Shown piece by piece: positions 60,053 through 64,000 of a stretch of DNA of 64,000 bases. This stretch comes from Bathyarchaeum sp050123155 (GTDB lineage: Archaea > Thermoproteota > Bathyarchaeia > Bathyarchaeales > Bathyarchaeaceae): positions 1 to 64,000 of the forward strand of contig JASFHP010000005.1 in NCBI GenBank assembly GCA_050123155.1, read 5' to 3'. Within the stretch, counting starts at the first letter, position 1. Every line of letters begins with the position of its first letter. The position numbers were made by a program, and so were the translations under genes. The notes under the pieces were generated by a model. That model saw nothing but the letters and a program-made list of their open reading frames with translations, was not told the DNA's origin and did no database searches.

Positions 60053-61195
60053 TCAAAGTAACCAGCCGAAAAACAGCCTGTACAGCCGATGTTCCAAGAT
60101 TGTTAGGGGTTTGGCTCTTCCGAATACGCGGAAATAGTCTTTTCCCATAGCCTCAATCATGTCTCCTATATCATATCTGGGAAACAGGCAAGACGAGATT
60201 ATGAGCCTCCCCCACTCGCCCCGCTCCAACTCATGGAGCAGCTTGGTGCCTTTGCCTGTCTCCACCTCGAAATAGTAGGTGTCATAGTTCGGAGAAACGT
60301 AAGGCAGGTCATCAAGCTGCTGCATAAACGCTCCCTCGGTGGCGCTGTACATCTCCACTAGCGGAACCTCACCGAAAAGTTTCCTGAGAACAGGACCATA
60401 CTTGAACTGAATCTTTCTCACGCTGGTGCAGACGAGCAGCTTAAAATTCCACAGGTCTTTGGGCGGTTTTCCATGTTTCCGCTTAACGTATCTGGCAAAA
60501 GAAAGAATCACAGGCGTTACTCCAATAACGGCAACCACAGGCTGATTCAAGGCTCTCTGGTAAACCAGCTCGAATCGTTTCTCCCAGTCAGGTCTGCTTA
60601 TGCCGGAGCCCAGCGCATCTATTTCCTCCTGTCTGGGCAATAGACTGACCTGATTCAGCATGGGATTGAGTTTCGCGTAGGTTCCTGAGCTGTACCCATA
60701 AGTGATCTGCTGTCCACCCGCATCTATGGTGGTCACTGATGAAGGAAAATTGAGATTCAGTATCTTTCCCGCCAACACATCCATGCTGTTCTTTCTGAGG
60801 GCATAGTTTGTTATGCCTCGTGCTCCGCACATGAAAATCTGTTCAATGTGGGTCTTTGTAACTGGCAAAACTTTGGACTCGCCTGTGGAGCCTCTGGTCA
60901 TAACCCAGCATACAGGCTGCTCAGACAGGATGATGGAGTAGTTGCCGGCTTTAACTTCCTCAAGATATAGACGAAGACCAGCATAGTTGATTGTCGGAAA
61001 GTTGGTTCGAAATGCAGCTGCATCCTTCACTTCGTGAACCGAGCGCCTTTTCCCATAAACTGTTTTCGCGTATCCTTCAAGCAGTTTCTCTAGGACCTGC
61101 TGCTGCGCCTCCGCGGGATTCTTCAATGATTCATGCCAAGGAGATACAATGTGCTTCAGGATGTCTACGCCAATCATTGCTGACCCAACAACCAA
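60053..61195 (-). CDS. GH3-family acyl-adenylating enzyme, short
   Basis: This 380-residue protein has the GH3 signature: WVMTRGSTGESKVLPVT as the nucleotide loop, IGVTPVILSFARYVKRKHG, and VEMYSATEGAFMQQLDDLPYVSPNYDTYYFE with the ATP-binding region. GH3 proteins join amino acids or amines to acyl adenylates; plant and bacterial members are usually 500-600 residues, so this one lacks the C-terminal swivel domain. The start is ATG 61177 (MIGVDILKHIVSP) or the longer 61195. The substrate is unknown. Confidence 0.82.
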   Translation of the reverse strand: MVVGSAMIGVDILKHIVSPWHESLKNPAEAQQQVLEKLLEGYAKTVYGKRRSVHEVKDAAAFRTNFPTINYAGLRLYLEEVKAGNYSIILSEQPVCWVMTRGSTGESKVLPVTKTHIEQIFMCGARGITNYALRKNSMDVLAGKILNLNFPSSVTTIDAGGQQITYGYSSGTYAKLNPMLNQVSLLPRQEEIDALGSGISRPDWEKRFELVYQRALNQPVVAVIGVTPVILSFARYVKRKHGKPPKDLWNFKLLVCTSVRKIQFKYGPVLRKLFGEVPLVEMYSATEGAFMQQLDDLPYVSPNYDTYYFEVETGKGTKLLHELERGEWGRLIISSCLFPRYDIGDMIEAMGKDYFRVFGRAKPLTILEHRLYRLFFGWLL

Positions 61196-61245
61196 CAGGG
61201 AACAAAGTTGCAGTTTCTTTTAACGGAAATATGTTGCATATGCAT

Positions 61246-61644
61246 CTATGGTCTCGGATGCTTTCCCTTAGCCCTCATTGCGCCTATTAGTACTCCCAGT
61301 ATCACGACTGCGCCAACTATGATTAAGAAGACAGGAAAGACGGAACGCAAAGTAATAGCACCCGTTACTGTGAGATAGAAAATAATGCCCAAACATATCA
61401 AGACGAAACCACCAAATAATGAGCCGAAAACGCTGTACTCTTGCTTCTCATACTTCTCCGCATGCTCTCCTTTCTCCATCTTCTCCTCTTTTTCATGGCT
61501 CTCATATTTTTCCTCTTTCTCAGCCTTCTCGCTTCTGTAACGTTCAGCCGGTCTAGCTGCTGTAACTTTCAAAGTGGCGCCGCACTTGGGACAAAAAGCC
61601 ATTTCCTCTTTGACTTCTGAGCCACACTTCTGACAATAAGGCAT
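61246..61644 (-). CDS. Zinc-ribbon membrane protein
   Basis: This 132-residue protein has an N-terminal zinc-ribbon (YCQKCGSEVKEEMAFCPKCGATL), a highly charged Lys/Glu linker (YRSEKAEKEEKYESHEKEEK), then two hydrophobic helices (VFGSLFGGFVLICLGIIFYLTV and FPVFLIIVGAVVILGVLIG). It resembles archaeal zinc-ribbon membrane proteins of unknown role. ATG 61644. Confidence 0.78.
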   Translation of the reverse strand: MPYCQKCGSEVKEEMAFCPKCGATLKVTAARPAERYRSEKAEKEEKYESHEKEEKMEKGEHAEKYEKQEYSVFGSLFGGFVLICLGIIFYLTVTGAITLRSVFPVFLIIVGAVVILGVLIGAMRAKGKHPRP

Positions 61645-61756
61645 AAAATTTCACCTTTACACAATTCTACTGCTCTATTATTTGAATGATGAGTATTTAA
61701 AACATATAGTCAGCCATTCATAGAGAAGTATTATAAGCTCTTAACGCGAAAAGAAA

Positions 61757-62266
61757 ATGACTGAAGTGAATTACTTGAGCAAAAGCAAGGAGACACCCCG
61801 CCGATATCAAGAGGAACTCTTCACCGCCATTTCTATCGGATTTTTCCTTCTTCTTGCGGGAACCCTCTTTGTCATCAACACTGACCTGTTCGGCAGCATT
61901 CTTGACTTCTTTAAAGACTTCAAGTTAGTTGATGTCCCACACACAAACATGATATTCCCTGCCCCAGAGTCTCCGCAACTACACTTGACAGTCTATCAGG
62001 CTGCTAGACAATTCAGCATCGCTTTAGGCGTATTCCAAATAGTCATCCTGGCACTACGATTCTTTATTCCTTCATCATGGAGAAAAAGATCAGAAACAGT
62101 AGGTAGTTTTGTTTACTGGGTAGGAGCAAGTTTTCTCATTCAATACTTCCTTATCGACTCCACGCTCGACTACACGCAATGGTTCGCATTCTGGTCCACA
62201 ATACTGATTCTCGGCGGCGTTTCCATAATCGCAAGAGCAGCTGTTATGGCAGCTACGCGAATCTAA
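61757..62266 (+). CDS. Four-helix membrane protein, unknown function
   Basis: This 169-residue protein has helices around 24-44, 83-105, 113-135 and 140-163, and an external loop with PHTNMIFPAPESPQLHLT. No motif was recognised. ATG 61757 is close to a TATA-like region. It lies 131 bp ahead of the cytochrome-b-like gene in the same direction and could share function. Confidence 0.68.
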   Translation: MTEVNYLSKSKETPRRYQEELFTAISIGFFLLLAGTLFVINTDLFGSILDFFKDFKLVDVPHTNMIFPAPESPQLHLTVYQAARQFSIALGVFQIVILALRFFIPSSWRKRSETVGSFVYWVGASFLIQYFLIDSTLDYTQWFAFWSTILILGGVSIIARAAVMAATRI

Positions 62267-62371
62267 TGGTGTCGTCTGAATGTGAATCTTCCAAACAACC
62301 CACAATTTCTATTCACAACATTGCAGATTATTATGAAAAATCAATAACTTTATCTTGTCCCATAAAATTTG

Positions 62372-62379
62372 ATACTATA
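62372..62379 (+). promoter_or_regulatory. TATA box of the cytochrome-b-like gene
   Basis: ACTATATA centred about 23 bp before ATG 62398, predicting a leaderless or very short-leader transcript. This decides the start of the downstream gene. Confidence 0.45.
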
Positions 62380-62397
62380 TACAAAGGAAGCTGTGGA

Positions 62398-62901
62398 ATG
62401 GTTTCGCGCTTAAGGAACCTCTACTTCTGGGCTACAGTTGTAATACTTCTTATCACAGTTTATCTATCGTTTGGCACATACGTTGGTTGGTTTCAGTTAG
62501 GCTCTTTTGTTGGTTCATACCGTCTTAATCATTGGTTGGGTTGGATAGGCGTCGCTTTTGTTGCAATATGCACTCCACTGTATCACTTTCTGAAACGACG
62601 TTACCCTAAAAGAGCGAAAACACTTTTGGGCACCCACGTCATAGGCAACCTGCTTTCCTTCATGTTAATCTCAGTTCATTTTGCTTCACAGTTAGGTAGA
62701 CCCGCACAATTCTTTCCCGATCTAGGAACTGGAATCGTCTTGTATCCCATAATGATAATACTGGTTATAACAGGGTTCACTCAAAGATTCCAAATCGGAA
62801 GCAGTTTTTTAAGAAAATGGCGATTTCTACACACCAGCATGGCAACAACATTCTATCTGGTAATCATAGTTCACATACTGCAGGGATTAGGCTTTCTGTA
62901 A
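62398..62901 (+). CDS. Cytochrome b561/ferric reductase-like membrane protein
   Basis: From ATG 62398 the protein has ~167 residues and five to six helices with histidines in place for heme ligation: HWLGWIGVAFVAI, CTPLYHFLKRR, LLGTHVIGNLLSFML, and FLHTSMATTFYLVIIVHIL. The longer frame from 62179 overlaps the previous gene and lacks coding character; an ACTATATA element at 62372-62379 favours the ATG. It is a likely transmembrane electron carrier. Confidence 0.7.
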   Translation: MVSRLRNLYFWATVVILLITVYLSFGTYVGWFQLGSFVGSYRLNHWLGWIGVAFVAICTPLYHFLKRRYPKRAKTLLGTHVIGNLLSFMLISVHFASQLGRPAQFFPDLGTGIVLYPIMIILVITGFTQRFQIGSSFLRKWRFLHTSMATTFYLVIIVHILQGLGFL

Positions 62902-62982
62902 TCTATGTAACCATCAGAATTTCCGATTTTAGACTAGAAGGCTTAAGAAAAGCCATCAACCACTGAAACTGATCAGCAGTTT

Positions 62983-64000
62983 TCAGAAGGGATAGGAGCA
63001 AGTTGGGCAACCGCCTGAGTACTCGGAGTCTGCGCTTACATGTTTTTCAGTGGCAAGTTCTTTGGTTAAAAGCGGGCCCACATACAGAACCTGCTCCTTT
63101 TTGCTTCCGTAACGATAAACTGTTATCCCCTTACACTTCAGCTTGTAAGCCAGCAGATACACCCTCCTAACGTCCTCCACGGTAGCGTCGGGCGGAAGAT
63201 TCACTGTCTTCGACACAGCATTGTCAACGTACTTCTGGAAAGCCGCCTGCATCCGCACATGCCACTCCGGGTCGATGTCCAAGGACGTCACAAAGACTCT
63301 TCGCACATCCTCTGGAACCGCCTCCATTTCTTGTATAGAACCCGTCTTCGCAATCTCAAGCATCAACTCCCTGCTGTAAAAGCCCCTCTCCCTAGCTATC
63401 TGCTCGAATGTGGGCTGTGTCTCCAGCAGCCGTGTGCCCTCCATGACGTTTCGAACAAAAGCCACCGCAAAGATGGGCTCTATTCCCCCTGAGCAACCGC
63501 CGATTATGCTTATTGTTCCTGTGGGCGCAACCGTGGTGACCGTAGAGTTGCGAATTGTCTTGTAGCCCCGCTTTTCCCAGATGCTGCCCCTGAAGTTGGG
63601 GAAAGCTCCCCTTTTCTCTCCTATCTCAACAGATTTCTTCGTAGCCTCGTCACTGACAAACTTCATCACCTTTTCTCCCATCTCCAAGGCTTCCTCCGAA
63701 TCATAGGCAATACTTAACATAATCAGCATGTCCGCGAAGCCCATGACTCCCAAACCAATTTTTCTGTTAGCCCGTGTGACTTCGCCGATTTCCTTGATGG
63801 GATACTTGTTCACGTCGATTACGTTGTCCAAGAAGTGAACGGCTGTTCTAACGGTTCTTCTCAGTTTCTCCCAGTCCACTTCTCTGTCCTTAATCATTTT
63901 AGCCAAGTTGATGGAGCCCAGATTGCATGACTCGAAAGGCAGCAGCGGCTGTTCTCCACACGGGTTTGTGCTCCGAATCTTTCCCACCTCAGGAGTTGGA
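62983..64000 (-). CDS. nrdJ: Adenosylcobalamin-dependent ribonucleotide reductase, C-terminal part
   Basis: The frame runs off the window edge at 64000, so the 5' part is missing. The visible ~338 residues begin IRSTNPCGEQPLLPFESCNLGSINLAKM (catalytic cysteine and CNLGSINL), and include VGLMGFADMLI-type helices, STVTTVAPTGTISIIGGCSGGIEPIFAVAF, and a C-terminal CPTC pair that hands electrons to the active site. This is class II reductase architecture. It depends on B12, and cbiZ and cbiB lie 12 kb away in the same window. Confidence 0.92.
   Translation of the reverse strand, partial: PTPEVGKIRSTNPCGEQPLLPFESCNLGSINLAKMIKDREVDWEKLRRTVRTAVHFLDNVIDVNKYPIKEIGEVTRANRKIGLGVMGFADMLIMLSIAYDSEEALEMGEKVMKFVSDEATKKSVEIGEKRGAFPNFRGSIWEKRGYKTIRNSTVTTVAPTGTISIIGGCSGGIEPIFAVAFVRNVMEGTRLLETQPTFEQIARERGFYSRELMLEIAKTGSIQEMEAVPEDVRRVFVTSLDIDPEWHVRMQAAFQKYVDNAVSKTVNLPPDATVEDVRRVYLLAYKLKCKGITVYRYGSKKEQVLYVGPLLTKELATEKHVSADSEYSGGCPTCSYPF

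Noticed and set aside
62179..62397. N-terminal extension of the cytochrome-b-like protein
   Set aside because: Overlaps the previous gene in another frame, has no coding character, and a TATA element lies just before ATG 62398.

Overview
The window looks archaeal, most likely a Thermoproteota-type lineage such as Candidatus Bathyarchaeia (inference, not tested). The support is RadA recombinase, archaeal Trm1, UPF0147 and UPF0148 proteins, CbiZ cobamide salvage, a THEP1-type NTPase, TATA boxes about 25 bp ahead of many genes, frequent UUG/GUG starts, and a tRNA-Glu with an encoded CCA. No insertion-sequence transposase and no CRISPR array is visible.

Layout. (1) 0-4 kb: a 128-bp unit with perfect 21-bp inverted ends; a membrane-bound winged-helix regulator followed by a large secreted beta-propeller protein; a thiamine-binding-type protein; a zinc ribbon. 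(2) 4-24 kb: a long minus-strand surface-glycan cluster with a nucleotide-sugar dehydrogenase, an epimerase, a DegT aminotransferase, four GT4/GT2-type transferases in close linkage, several SAM methyltransferases, a thymidylate-kinase-like protein, a 1414-residue membrane protein, an Alg13/Alg14-like pair and a DPM1-like GT2. (3) 24-33.6 kb: a GT-C-like membrane protein, a membrane-anchored protein with a possible caspase-like fold, WecB, a TIGR04076 protein, a malate/lactate dehydrogenase-type enzyme, and an rml-like operon (rmlA-rmlC-SDR-rmlD). (4) 33.6-42.8 kb: two more GT-C-like proteins, a methyltransferase, GT4 and GT2 transferases, and an AbrB / small helical protein / processive GT2 module. 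That module is a paralogous copy of a decayed one at 23-24 kb. (5) 43-64 kb: mostly housekeeping genes: GIY-YIG/zinc ribbon, nitroreductase, THEP1, Trm1, RadA, CbiZ and CbiB, a repeat-rich surface protein, tRNA-Glu, HD phosphohydrolases, Tmk, UPF0148, UPF0147, a DUF1508 protein, a GH3 homologue, membrane proteins, and the 3' part of a B12-dependent ribonucleotide reductase cut by the window edge.

How it fits together. WecB and the dehydrogenase could supply UDP-ManNAc and its uronate. RmlA, RmlC and RmlD point to a dTDP-6-deoxysugar. The soluble transferases would build a lipid-linked glycan on the inner face, with the DPM1-like protein making polyprenyl-phosphate sugars for the GT-C enzymes on the outer face. 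No oligosaccharyltransferase, flippase or canonical RmlB is present here.

Main curiosities. One clear case, one good case and one weaker case of a protein whose conserved N-terminus extends upstream of any AUG/GUG/UUG codon (best: an AUA preceded by an ideal ribosome-binding site). A three-copy 46-bp intergenic repeat built on a palindrome, two copies of which flank a surface-protein gene. A duplicated AbrB module whose two genes overlap by 29 bp in both copies. An extracytoplasmic domain shared by two giant membrane proteins. An SDR in the rmlB position that lacks both the DE pair and the catalytic lysine.
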